From NCBI GenBank assembly GCA_041395525.1, contig JAWLAH010000002.1:255665-319664 (forward strand): a stretch of 64,000 nucleotides of DNA, in the 5' to 3' direction. Numbering within the stretch: the first letter of the stretch is position 1; each line of letters starts with the position of its first letter. This stretch comes from CADEED01 sp020442965 (GTDB lineage Bacteria > Pseudomonadota > Gammaproteobacteria > Steroidobacterales > Steroidobacteraceae). The notes beneath the pieces are model-generated. The model ran no database searches and was not told the DNA's origin. It saw only the letters and a program-made list of their open reading frames with translations. Below, piece by piece: positions 52,789-61,545 of this stretch. A program made the position numbers and the translations under genes.

Positions 52789-53841
52789 GTGGCTCAGACA
52801 GGGAGACAGCGTTCCGCTGGCGTCGCGTTAGGGGAACTTGCCGTTCGCTACGGCTGCGAGTTGCGTGGCGATCCCCACGCACTTGTTCGGTCCGTGGCGC
52901 CGATCGGTGCCGCCGAGCCCGGCAGCATCACCTTTCTGGCCAATCCGAAGTTGTTATTGGAGCTACGGCAGACGCGGGCCACGGCAGTCGTCCTGAGTGC
53001 TGCCACGGCCGATGAGTCGCCAGTCGCCGCACTGGTCGCGGTCAACCCCCATGCTACCTACGCCCGCATTGCGACCGAGCTCTATCCGCCAGCGCCGCTC
53101 GCGCCCGGCGTGCATCCGAGCGCCGTCGTGGCGGCGAGTGCGCGAATCGACGCGACCGCGCAGGTGGGAGCCAACGCGGTCATTGGCGAGCAGGTTGTAG
53201 TGGGTGCCCGGGCCTATGTGGGGCCCGCTTGCTTGCTCGAGGACGGTGTCAATCTTGCGGCGGACGTGCGCTTGATCGGACGTGTGACAGTCTGCCAGGC
53301 TGTGCGCATTGGTGAGCGCAGCGTGGTACATCCTGGCGCGGTTGTCGGTTCCGACGGATTTGGCTTTGCCAACGACCGCGGCGCGTGGCTCAAGGTGCCG
53401 CAGGTAGGTAGCGTCCAGGTTGGCGCGGATGTCGAGATTGGTTCCAATACCACGATCGACCGCGGAGCGATCGGTGACACGGTGATCGAGGACGGCGTCA
53501 AGCTCGACAATCAGATTCAGATCGGTCACAACGTCCATATCGGGGCGCATACAGCTTTGGCTGCTTGCGTAGGGGTTTCGGGCAGCGCCACGATCGGCAA
53601 GCGTTGCATGATCGGCGGGGCGGTCGGGATAGTCGGGCACTTGTCGATCTGTGACGATGTCGCCGTGACGGGACTCACCATGGTTTCCAGCAGTATCACC
53701 GAGCCAGGCATGTATTCGTCCGGATGGCCGGCCGAGCCCACCGGCGACTGGCGTCGAATCGTCGCGCGGGTCAAGCGGATCGAGCGGCTGGTGGAGCGCG
53801 TGAGCAAGCTCGAGGCTCGGCAGAAGGAACTGGGAAACTGA
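52789..53841 (+). CDS. lpxD: UDP-3-O-(3-hydroxyacyl)glucosamine N-acyltransferase
   Basis: A 350-residue trimeric left-handed beta-helix enzyme adding the second acyl chain in lipid A synthesis. N-terminal uridine-binding domain (GSITFLANPKLLLELRQT), hexapeptide coils, and the catalytic His in QIQIGHNVHIGAHTALAACV, with SDGFGFANDRGAWLKVPQ before it. GTG 52789 gives the usual length (341 in E. coli). The stop directly abuts fabZ. Confidence 0.95.
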   Translation: MAQTGRQRSAGVALGELAVRYGCELRGDPHALVRSVAPIGAAEPGSITFLANPKLLLELRQTRATAVVLSAATADESPVAALVAVNPHATYARIATELYPPAPLAPGVHPSAVVAASARIDATAQVGANAVIGEQVVVGARAYVGPACLLEDGVNLAADVRLIGRVTVCQAVRIGERSVVHPGAVVGSDGFGFANDRGAWLKVPQVGSVQVGADVEIGSNTTIDRGAIGDTVIEDGVKLDNQIQIGHNVHIGAHTALAACVGVSGSATIGKRCMIGGAVGIVGHLSICDDVAVTGLTMVSSSITEPGMYSSGWPAEPTGDWRRIVARVKRIERLVERVSKLEARQKELGN

Positions 53842-54315
53842 ATGACTGACGCGATCAAGATGGACATCAACGGCATTCTCAAGCAATTGCCGCATCGCTA
53901 TCCCTTTTTGTTGGTCGATCGGGTGCTGGAATGTCATCCCGGCAAGACGATCCGGGCAATCAAGAACGTGACGGTGAACGAGCCGTTTTTCCCGGGTCAC
54001 TTTCCGCATCGTCCGGTGATGCCGGGCGTGCTGATCCTCGAAGCGCTCGCGCAGGCCGCCGGTATTCTGGCTTTCATAACCGCTGACGTCATTCCGGATG
54101 AGAGCACGCGGTTCTTCTTTGTGGGTATCGACAAGGCGCGGTTTCGCAAGCCAGTTGAACCTGGCGATCAGCTCATTCTGACGGCCAGGTTGGAGCGGGC
54201 GTTCAAGGGTATCTGGCAACTATCCACCATCGCATACGTCGGCGATGACGAGGTGACGTCCGCCGAGATGATGGTCGCGCCGGAAACGACGCCGACGCGC
54301 CAGCCGAGTTCTTGA
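53842..54315 (+). CDS. fabZ: 3-hydroxyacyl-ACP dehydratase FabZ
   Basis: A 157-residue hot-dog enzyme that dehydrates 3-hydroxyacyl-ACP in fatty-acid elongation, competing with LpxA for the same substrate. LPHRYPFLLVDRVLE, the catalytic His in PGHFPHRPVMPGV and the Glu in ILEALAQAAG are visible. The ATG follows the lpxD stop without any gap. Length is close to E. coli (151). Confidence 0.96.
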   Translation: MTDAIKMDINGILKQLPHRYPFLLVDRVLECHPGKTIRAIKNVTVNEPFFPGHFPHRPVMPGVLILEALAQAAGILAFITADVIPDESTRFFFVGIDKARFRKPVEPGDQLILTARLERAFKGIWQLSTIAYVGDDEVTSAEMMVAPETTPTRQPSS

Positions 54316-54327
54316 GCCAGCCGCAGC

Positions 54328-55098
54328 ATGATCGATCCGCTTGCCAGTATCGCCGCTAGCGCCAAGATCGCGGCGGATGTCGTGGTTGGTGCCTACACCA
54401 CCATTGGTCCGGATGTCGAGATTGCTTCAGGCTGTCACATCGGGTCGCACGCAGTCATCAAGGGCCCGACCCGTATTGGTACTAACAACAAAATCTTCCA
54501 GTTCGCCTCGATCGGCGATGCCCCCCAGGACAAGAAGTACGCGGGCGAGCCGACACGTCTCGAGATCGGCAATGACAACGTGTTTCGTGAGTTCACGACG
54601 ATGAATCGCGGCACGGTAGCCGGCGGTGGCGTCACGCGCATCGGCAACGACAATCTCTTCATGGCCTACACGCATGTCGCTCACGATTGCGTGGTTGGCG
54701 ATCACTGCGTGCTCGCCAACCATGCGACTCTCGGTGGGCACGTTCACCTCGGCGATTGGGTGATCATGGGTGGTTACGCCGCAATTCACCAATTCACCAA
54801 AGTCGGTGCGCACGCGTTTCTAGCTAACAACACAGCCGTGACTCGCGATGTCCCACCTTATGTCATGGCGGTTGGGCAACCCTCGGTACCGCATTCGGTG
54901 AACGCGGAGGGGCTCAAGCGCCGCGGTTTCGATACCGCACAGATCCGCAACATCAAGAATGCCTTTCGCATTCTCTATCGCTCCGATTTGCGTTTGGCGG
55001 ACGCGGTAACGCAACTCAAGGAACGAGTGTCGAGTCAACCAGAGCTCGCCATACTCGTCGATTTCATCGGCGAGTCGACGCGTAGCCTGATTCGTTAG
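54328..55098 (+). CDS. lpxA: Acyl-ACP--UDP-N-acetylglucosamine O-acyltransferase
   Basis: A 256-residue trimeric beta-helix enzyme for the first step of lipid A synthesis. It starts MIDPLASIAASAKIAADVVV; the catalytic His lies in MAYTHVAHDCVVGDHC; and QFASIGDAPQDKKYAGEPT and FTKVGAHAFLANNT fit the family. The C-terminal helices (RRGFDTAQIRNIKNAFRIL) are normal. 262 residues in E. coli. Starts 12 bases after fabZ. Confidence 0.96.
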   Translation: MIDPLASIAASAKIAADVVVGAYTTIGPDVEIASGCHIGSHAVIKGPTRIGTNNKIFQFASIGDAPQDKKYAGEPTRLEIGNDNVFREFTTMNRGTVAGGGVTRIGNDNLFMAYTHVAHDCVVGDHCVLANHATLGGHVHLGDWVIMGGYAAIHQFTKVGAHAFLANNTAVTRDVPPYVMAVGQPSVPHSVNAEGLKRRGFDTAQIRNIKNAFRILYRSDLRLADAVTQLKERVSSQPELAILVDFIGESTRSLIR

Positions 55099-55116
55099 AG
55101 CGTTGGCCGAGTCCTG

Positions 55117-56310
55117 ATGCGCATCGGACTGGTTGCAGGGGAGGCCTCCGGGGACACGCTCGGCGCTGCGCTCATCGACGCGCTGCGCGAGCGTTATCCG
55201 CAAGCCACGTTTTGCGGCGCTGGTGGACCCAAGATGGCCGCCGCGGGTTGCGAGATCTGGGAGCCGTCCGAGTCGTTAGCGGTGATGGGGCTGACGGAGG
55301 TTTTGCGTCATTTGCCGCGCCTTCTGCGGCTGCGCTCGGCGCTCCGGCGGCGGTTCCTGGCCGCAGGTCTCGATGTCTTCGTGGGCATCGATGCGCCCGA
55401 GTTCAATCTCGGGCTTGCCAGGCATCTGAAGCGTGCGGGCCTCGCGACGGTGCAGTACGTGAGCCCGCAGGTGTGGGCCTGGCGCCAGCGACGAGTGCGA
55501 ACGATCGGTCAGGCGTGTGACCTGATCTTGTGTCTGTTGCCGTTCGAGCCGCCGTTCTATGCAGAGCATGGCGTGCGGGCGGAGTTCGTGGGCCATCCAC
55601 TGGCCGATCAGATCCCGTTCGAAATCGATCGAGCGGCAGCACGGCTCGAGCTCGGTCTGCGCGACAATTCGCGCGTGCTCGCGCTGCTACCCGGAAGTCG
55701 GCGCGGCGAGGTCGAGCGACTGGGACGCGATTTTGCGGCGGCCGCTCGCTGGCTGTCGCACCGCGATCCTGACATGCAGTTCATTGCGCCGGTCGCGTCG
55801 CCCGAATTGCGTTACCTGTTCGACAAACAGTGCGCCGAGATCGCGCCGCGACAGTTGATTCGCCTCGTCGATGGCCACGCGCGCGAGGTGCTGGCGGCCT
55901 GCGACGTTGCGATCGTGGCCTCCGGAACCGCAACGCTGGAGACTGCGCTCTCGAAGCGACCGATGGTGGTGGCCTATCGATTGGGCGCCATCACAGCAGC
56001 GTTGCTGCGGCGTTTCGCCCTCGTCAAGGTGCGACATTTCTCGCAGCCGAACCTCCTCGCCGGTCGTGACGTCGTGCCGGAGTTCTTTCAGGAGCAGGTC
56101 GTCGGTGATGATCTGGGGCGGGCAGCCTGGCAATGGTTCGCGGCTCCGGAGCGCGTCAGTGCGTTGCAAAAAGAATTCATGGATATACATCGTCGCCTGC
56201 GCAAGGGGGGTGCCGCGCTGGCGGCTCGCTACATCGCCACGCTGATTGAATCGCACGCCGCGAAGCGTGATCCTGTGGCGGGCGACGGTCCGCCCGAAAC
56301 CGGTGGATGA
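55117..56310 (+). CDS. lpxB: Lipid-A-disaccharide synthase
   Basis: A 397-residue GT19 glycosyltransferase joining UDP-diacylglucosamine and lipid X. GLVAGEASGDTLGAAL at the start, LRLRSALRRRFL, VSPQVWAWRQRRVRTI, LLPGSRRGEVERLG and the nucleotide-binding ASGTATLETAL plus MVVAYRLG. The last 20 residues are extra and Pro/Gly-rich. The stop overlaps rnhB (ATGA). Confidence 0.95.
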   Translation: MRIGLVAGEASGDTLGAALIDALRERYPQATFCGAGGPKMAAAGCEIWEPSESLAVMGLTEVLRHLPRLLRLRSALRRRFLAAGLDVFVGIDAPEFNLGLARHLKRAGLATVQYVSPQVWAWRQRRVRTIGQACDLILCLLPFEPPFYAEHGVRAEFVGHPLADQIPFEIDRAAARLELGLRDNSRVLALLPGSRRGEVERLGRDFAAAARWLSHRDPDMQFIAPVASPELRYLFDKQCAEIAPRQLIRLVDGHAREVLAACDVAIVASGTATLETALSKRPMVVAYRLGAITAALLRRFALVKVRHFSQPNLLAGRDVVPEFFQEQVVGDDLGRAAWQWFAAPERVSALQKEFMDIHRRLRKGGAALAARYIATLIESHAAKRDPVAGDGPPETGG

Positions 56311-56894
56311 TGACGATCCATAGGCTGGCCGGCGTCGATGAAGCGGGCCGCGGACCGCTCGCGGGACCGGTGGTGGCCGCCGCGGTAATCCTGCATCCCT
56401 TACGAAGCATCGATGGTCTCGCTGATTCGAAATTGCTCGAGCCGCAAACACGTGCCGCGCTGGCGCCGGTCATTCGCGAGCGATGCCTTGTTTGGTCCGT
56501 TGCATGGGCCGATGCGGAAGAAATCGATCGCCTCAATATCCTGCAGGCGACGTTTCTCGCGATGCGCCGCGCGCTGCTAGGACTCGCCGTGGCGCCGCGG
56601 CATGTGGTAGTCGACGGCAACCGCTTGTTCCGGCACGCAGATCTCGGCTTCGACTGCTCAATCGAAGCCATCGTCAAAGCCGACCGAACGGTCGCGGCCG
56701 TCAGCGCGGCCTCTATACTCGCCAAGACCGTCCGCGACGCACAAATGGAACAATTGGACGCACGGTATCCAGGCTTCAATCTGGCCGGGCACAAGGGCTA
56801 CCCTACGCCGCATCATCTGCGTTGCCTCGAGCAGCTCGGCCCGTCGCCACTGCACCGCGCGAGCTTCGCACCTGTGAGGCTCGCGCGCCGCTAG
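56307..56894 (+). CDS. rnhB: Ribonuclease HII
   Basis: A 195-residue enzyme cutting RNA in RNA-DNA hybrids and single ribonucleotides in DNA. The catalytic DEDD set is visible: Asp and Glu in AGVDEAGRGPLAGPVV, Asp in VVVDGNRLF, and a late Asp in KTVRDAQMEQLD. GHKGYPTPHHL matches the family. Start overlaps lpxB by four bases; another ATG is one codon inside. Confidence 0.95.
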   Translation: MMTIHRLAGVDEAGRGPLAGPVVAAAVILHPLRSIDGLADSKLLEPQTRAALAPVIRERCLVWSVAWADAEEIDRLNILQATFLAMRRALLGLAVAPRHVVVDGNRLFRHADLGFDCSIEAIVKADRTVAAVSAASILAKTVRDAQMEQLDARYPGFNLAGHKGYPTPHHLRCLEQLGPSPLHRASFAPVRLARR

Positions 56895-56952
56895 AATACT
56901 GGACGGCCTGTTGGCTGCCCGCTGCATCCAGAGAGAATCTTCGCAAGAGAAC

Positions 56953-59900
56953 ATGGCTGAACCGCAATTCGTCCACCTGCGATTGCATACCGAGTACTCG
57001 TTGCTCGACAGCGTCGTGCGTGTCAAGGCGTTGGCGGCACGCCTGCGCGAGCTGGCGATGCCCGCTGTGGCGGTGACCGATCACAACAATCTGTTCGCGA
57101 TGGTCAAATTCTATCGCGCGTCGCTCGCCGCTGGAATCAAGCCGATCATTGGCGTCGATCTGTTGTTGCGTCAGCCAGATGAACGCGCCGCGCCGGCGCG
57201 CTTCTCGCTGCTATGCCTCGATCAGGTCGGCTACCGCAATGTCACGCGCCTGGTGACACGCGCCTATCTGGAGGGTCAGCAAAAAGGCGTGCCACTCGTC
57301 GATCGCGGTTGGCTCACGGCCGAAAGCTGTGCGGGGCTCATCGCATTGTCCGGCGCGGGCGAGGGCGACGTTGGGCGAGCGCTGGCCAATGGACGCGAAG
57401 GTGACGCGCGCGTCTGTCTCGATGACTGGCGGGGCAGCTTCGGTGAACGCTATTTTCTTGAACTGCAGCGCGTCGGTCGAGCGGATGAAGCTAACTACAT
57501 TGAGGCGGCCACCGAGCTGGCGGAGCGCACCGGAACGCCGGTCGTCGCAACTAACGACGTCCGGTTTCTGGCGCCCGCCGACTTTGAAGCGCACGAAGCG
57601 CGTGTCTGTATTCACGAGGGTTCGCAGCTGGCAGACCCGAATCGTCCGCGCCGCTACACCGCGCAGCAATACCTGCGTACCGCGGGCGAGATGGCGCAGC
57701 TGTTTTCGGACCTGCCCGAAGCGCTCGCCAATTCGGTCGCGATCGCGCGGCGGTGCAGCCTCACACTGAGTCTGGGTGAGGCCCGGTTGCCGGTGTTTCC
57801 GGCACCCGATGGCTCGACGATCGAGCAGTTCATTCGACGCGAGTCGCAGCATGGGCTCGACCAGCGTCTGGCGGCATTAGGCGATGCTCGCGCGTGCGGC
57901 GAGCAGGACTATCGCGATCGTCTGACGACTGAACTTGCGGTGATTTGCGACATGGGATTCGCCGGCTATTTTCTGATCGTCGCGGACTTCATCCGCTGGG
58001 CGCGGGAGAATGGTGTGCCCGTAGGTCCGGGACGCGGCTCAGGCGCCGGCTCCCTGGTGGCGTACGCGCTCGGCATCACGGACATCGATCCGTTGAAATA
58101 CGATCTGCTGTTCGAGCGCTTCCTCAATCCCGAGCGCGTCTCGATGCCCGATTTCGACGTCGACTTTTGCATGGACGGGCGCGATCGGGTGATCGAATAT
58201 GTCGCGGCGCGCTACGGCCGCGAGCGCGTTTCGCAGATCATCACCTATGGCTCGATGGCGGCCAAGGCGGTTGTTAGAGATGTCGGTCGTGTGCTTGGGC
58301 TGAGCTATGGTTATGTCGATCGTATCGCGAAGCTGATTCCGTTCGAACTCGGCATCACGCTCAACGATGCGCTGAGCAAGGAGGCGGAGCTCAAGCGCCT
58401 CTACAAAGAAGACGATGAGATCCGCAATCTCATCGATCTGGCACGCTCGCTCGAGGGCCTGACTCGCAACGCCGGCATGCACGCGGGCGGCGTGGTCATC
58501 GCGCCGTCGGTGCTGACCGATTTTGCGCCGCTCTATGCCGACGCAGTGGGCGGTAGTATCGTCACCCAGTTCGATAAAGACGACGTCGAGGCGGCTGGCC
58601 TCGTCAAGTTCGACTTCCTTGGCCTGCGCACCCTCACAGTGATCGATCGGGCCGTGGCGACCATCAACCGCAGCCGTGCCCTCAAGGGCGACGCTCCGGT
58701 CGCAATCGCAGCGCTGCCGATGGACGATGCCGCGACCTATCAACTGCTCAAAGCCTGCCGAACGACGGCTGTGTTCCAGCTCGAATCGCGCGGCATGAAG
58801 GATCTGATCCGCCGGCTGCAGCCGGATACATTCGAAGAAATCATCGCACTCGTCGCATTGTTTCGCCCGGGTCCGCTGCAATCGGGCATGGTCGACGACT
58901 TCATCGCCCGCAAGCACGACGCCAAGAAGGCGAACGCACCGCCGATCGACTACTTGCACCCGTCGCTGGAAGAAGTGCTCGCGCCAACCTATGGCGTGAT
59001 CCTGTATCAAGAGCAGGTCATGCAGATCGCGCAAACACTCGCTGGCTACACCCTGGGCGGCGCCGATCTCCTGCGTCGGGCCATGGGCAAGAAGAAGCCC
59101 GAGGAGATGGCGCAGCAGCGCGAGATTTTTGTGAGCGGCGCCGTTGCTAACAAGGTGCCAGAGCGTCAAGCGGCCTACATTTTCGATCTGATGGAGAAGT
59201 TCGCCGGTTACGGATTCAACAAGTCTCATTCCGCAGCCTATGCGCTGCTGTCCTATCAAACGGCATGGCTGAAGACCCATTACCCAGCCGCCTACATGGC
59301 AGCCGTGTTGTCGGCCGACATGGATCACACCGACAAAGTCGTTACCCTGATCGATGACTGCAAGGGCACGCTCGGGCTCGAGGTGCAGCCGCCGCACGTC
59401 AACGCATCACAGCACGAGTTCACGGTGGCGGACGATACGACCATCCGTTATGGCCTCGGAGCGATCAAAGGCGTTGGCCGCGGTGCTGTCGAGGTGATCG
59501 TGACGGAACGCGAGGCACGAGGCGAGTTCACGAGTCTGGAGGACTTCGTTCGGCGCCTGGATCTCGGCAAGATCAACCGGCGCACGCTGGAAGCCTTGAT
59601 CAAGGCGGGCAGTTTCGATGGACTGGCACTCAATCGTGCGACGCTGCTGCATCGACTGCCGGCGGCACTGGCACTCGGGGAACAAAATACCCGTGCAGCG
59701 GAAGCCGGGCAGGTAGATCTCTTTGGGCTGGCTGCCGCGCAAGCGGCTCCGGAGGCTATCCGCTTGACCGCACCGGACCAGCCGGACTGGACGGAAGCCG
59801 TGCGGCTTGCTGGCGAGCGCGAAACGCTTGGATTGTACTTGACCGGGCATCCGATCGACCGGTTTGCCAATGAACTGCGGCAATTCGCTTCGAGCCGCAT

Positions 59901-60534
59901 CGCAGACCTGGTGAGCGATCGTCCAGTTACCACTAACGAGCCGGGCTCCGGATTTTCTCGTGGTAAGCCGACGACGGTGGCCGGTCTCGTCCACGAAGTG
60001 CGCCGCCGCGGGACGCGCGTGTCGATTCTGCTGGACGATCAGTCGGGACAACTTGAAGTGGCGCTCTTCGAAGACGTCTACCAGCAGTACAAGGATGTGA
60101 TCGTCAAGGATGCGCTGTTGTTGGTGGAGGGGCAGTTACGCTTCGATGAGTTCATCGATGCGTGGCGTCTGCAGGGTCGCAAAGTCACCGAGCTGGAACG
60201 GCTGCGTGAGCGCGAGGCGCGCCGTATTCTGCTGCGCTGGCCAGGCCGCAGTACCCAGAACGGCGCGAACAGCGGGAGCGCGCGTACTGACGAAGAGCTG
60301 CTCGAACGGCTGGAAACGACGCTGGCTGCGTGGCGCGGTGGTAGTTGTCAGATCGCCATCCAGTACGAGGGCAACGACGCGCGCGCTGCATTGTCGCTGG
60401 GGTCAGCCTGGAACGTCCGCCCGACGCGTCAGCTCCTTGAGCAACTCGAATTGCTCGTGGGTCGCAAATCACTCGACGTTCTGTATAGCTCGCCGCCCGT
60501 GGCCGAGGCGGCGACGGGCAGTCCCACCCAATGA
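56953..60534 (+). CDS. dnaE: DNA polymerase III alpha subunit
   Basis: A 1,193-residue replicative polymerase subunit. N-terminal PHP domain (VHLRLHTEYSLLDSVVRVK, VTDHNNLFAMVKFY), the palm with catalytic Asp residues in MPDFDVDFCMDGRDRVIEY (about 398-416) and QFDKDDVEAAGLVKFDFLG (about 538), SRGMKDLIRRLQPDTFEEI, the tandem helix-hairpin-helix region (YGFNKSHSAAYALLSYQTAW) and the OB fold (about 1010-1080). ATG 56953 is chosen because MAEPQFVHLRLHTEYS is the conserved beginning. E. coli DnaE has 1,160 residues. Confidence 0.96.
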   Translation: MAEPQFVHLRLHTEYSLLDSVVRVKALAARLRELAMPAVAVTDHNNLFAMVKFYRASLAAGIKPIIGVDLLLRQPDERAAPARFSLLCLDQVGYRNVTRLVTRAYLEGQQKGVPLVDRGWLTAESCAGLIALSGAGEGDVGRALANGREGDARVCLDDWRGSFGERYFLELQRVGRADEANYIEAATELAERTGTPVVATNDVRFLAPADFEAHEARVCIHEGSQLADPNRPRRYTAQQYLRTAGEMAQLFSDLPEALANSVAIARRCSLTLSLGEARLPVFPAPDGSTIEQFIRRESQHGLDQRLAALGDARACGEQDYRDRLTTELAVICDMGFAGYFLIVADFIRWARENGVPVGPGRGSGAGSLVAYALGITDIDPLKYDLLFERFLNPERVSMPDFDVDFCMDGRDRVIEYVAARYGRERVSQIITYGSMAAKAVVRDVGRVLGLSYGYVDRIAKLIPFELGITLNDALSKEAELKRLYKEDDEIRNLIDLARSLEGLTRNAGMHAGGVVIAPSVLTDFAPLYADAVGGSIVTQFDKDDVEAAGLVKFDFLGLRTLTVIDRAVATINRSRALKGDAPVAIAALPMDDAATYQLLKACRTTAVFQLESRGMKDLIRRLQPDTFEEIIALVALFRPGPLQSGMVDDFIARKHDAKKANAPPIDYLHPSLEEVLAPTYGVILYQEQVMQIAQTLAGYTLGGADLLRRAMGKKKPEEMAQQREIFVSGAVANKVPERQAAYIFDLMEKFAGYGFNKSHSAAYALLSYQTAWLKTHYPAAYMAAVLSADMDHTDKVVTLIDDCKGTLGLEVQPPHVNASQHEFTVADDTTIRYGLGAIKGVGRGAVEVIVTEREARGEFTSLEDFVRRLDLGKINRRTLEALIKAGSFDGLALNRATLLHRLPAALALGEQNTRAAEAGQVDLFGLAAAQAAPEAIRLTAPDQPDWTEAVRLAGERETLGLYLTGHPIDRFANELRQFASSRIADLVSDRPVTTNEPGSGFSRGKPTTVAGLVHEVRRRGTRVSILLDDQSGQLEVALFEDVYQQYKDVIVKDALLLVEGQLRFDEFIDAWRLQGRKVTELERLREREARRILLRWPGRSTQNGANSGSARTDEELLERLETTLAAWRGGSCQIAIQYEGNDARAALSLGSAWNVRPTRQLLEQLELLVGRKSLDVLYSSPPVAEAATGSPTQ

Positions 60535-60562
60535 GCCTGCGGCTCGTGTATCCTCAGACCAT

Positions 60563-61528
60563 ATGGCAGTCAGCTTTCTCGATTTCGAACAACCGATCGC
60601 CGAACTCGAAGCGAAGATCGAAGAACTGAAACTCGTTACCTCGGCGTCCGAGGCGGGTATACAGGATGAGATTGCGCGGCTGCAGGCGAAGAGCGCGCAG
60701 CTGATCGAGAGCATATTCAAGAATCTGACGCCCTGGCAGATCACACAGCTGGCGCGGCATCCGCAGCGACCGTACACGCTCGACTACGTGAACATGATCT
60801 TTACCGATTTTCAGGAATTGCACGGCGACCGAATGTACGGCGACGATCTGGCGATCGTTGGGGGCGTGGCGCGGCTCGATGGTAGACCCGTGATGATCAT
60901 CGGCCATCAAAAAGGGCGGGATACCAAAGAGCGTGTGCGTCGCAATTACGGCATGCCGAAGCCTGAGGGGTATCGTAAGGCACTGCGTCTGATGCGCGTT
61001 GCCGAGCGCTTTCGTTTGCCGCTCCTGACTTTCATCGACACGCCGGGCGCCTATCCAGGGGTTGGCTCCGAAGAACGCGGCCAGAGCCAGGCCATCGCGC
61101 GCAACTTGTTCGAGATGTCCGTGATGGGCGTGCCGATCATCAGCACGGTGATTGGTGAGGGTGGGTCAGGCGGTGCACTCGCCATCGGCGTCTGCGATCG
61201 CTTGCTGATGCTGCAATACAGTACCTACTCGGTCATCTCGCCCGAAGGTTGTGCGTCGATTCTCTGGAAGAGTGCCGATAAGAAGGAAATCGCCGCCGAT
61301 GCCATGGGGCTTACCGCCGACCGGCTGAAGAAGTTAGGACTGGTGGACGAGATCGTTCCGGAACCGCTAGGTGGTGCGCACCGCGGGCCCGGCGAGATTG
61401 CGCAGCGTCTCAAGGCCGCATTGTTAGGGAAGCTGGCTGAGCTGCAGGGCATGAATCCCGACGAGCTGCGCGACGCCCGCAACGCACGTATCGCGGGCTT
61501 CGGCGAGTATTCCGAAGCCTCGGCCTAA
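60563..61528 (+). CDS. accA: Acetyl-CoA carboxylase carboxyltransferase subunit alpha
   Basis: A 321-residue subunit (319 in E. coli) that with AccD moves the carboxyl group from biotin to acetyl-CoA, the committed step of fatty-acid synthesis. SFLDFEQPIAELEAKIEELK is the conserved coiled start; GRDTKERVRRNYGMPKPEGY, TFIDTPGAYPGVGSEERGQS and GEGGSGGALAIGV are signature segments. ATG 60563 lies 29 bases after dnaE. Its stop codon lies in a hairpin. Confidence 0.97.
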   Translation: MAVSFLDFEQPIAELEAKIEELKLVTSASEAGIQDEIARLQAKSAQLIESIFKNLTPWQITQLARHPQRPYTLDYVNMIFTDFQELHGDRMYGDDLAIVGGVARLDGRPVMIIGHQKGRDTKERVRRNYGMPKPEGYRKALRLMRVAERFRLPLLTFIDTPGAYPGVGSEERGQSQAIARNLFEMSVMGVPIISTVIGEGGSGGALAIGVCDRLLMLQYSTYSVISPEGCASILWKSADKKEIAADAMGLTADRLKKLGLVDEIVPEPLGGAHRGPGEIAQRLKAALLGKLAELQGMNPDELRDARNARIAGFGEYSEASA

Positions 61529-61539
61529 GCGGCCGAGGC
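61517..61539 (+). promoter_or_regulatory. Hairpin at the accA/tilS junction
   Basis: GCCTCGGCC (61517-61525) and GGCCGAGGC (61531-61539) form a 9-bp stem around TAAGC, covering the accA stop and ending six bases before the tilS GTG. No T-tract follows, so a role in mRNA end formation or in limiting tilS translation is possible, not shown. Confidence 0.4.
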
Positions 61540-61545
61540 ACGTTC

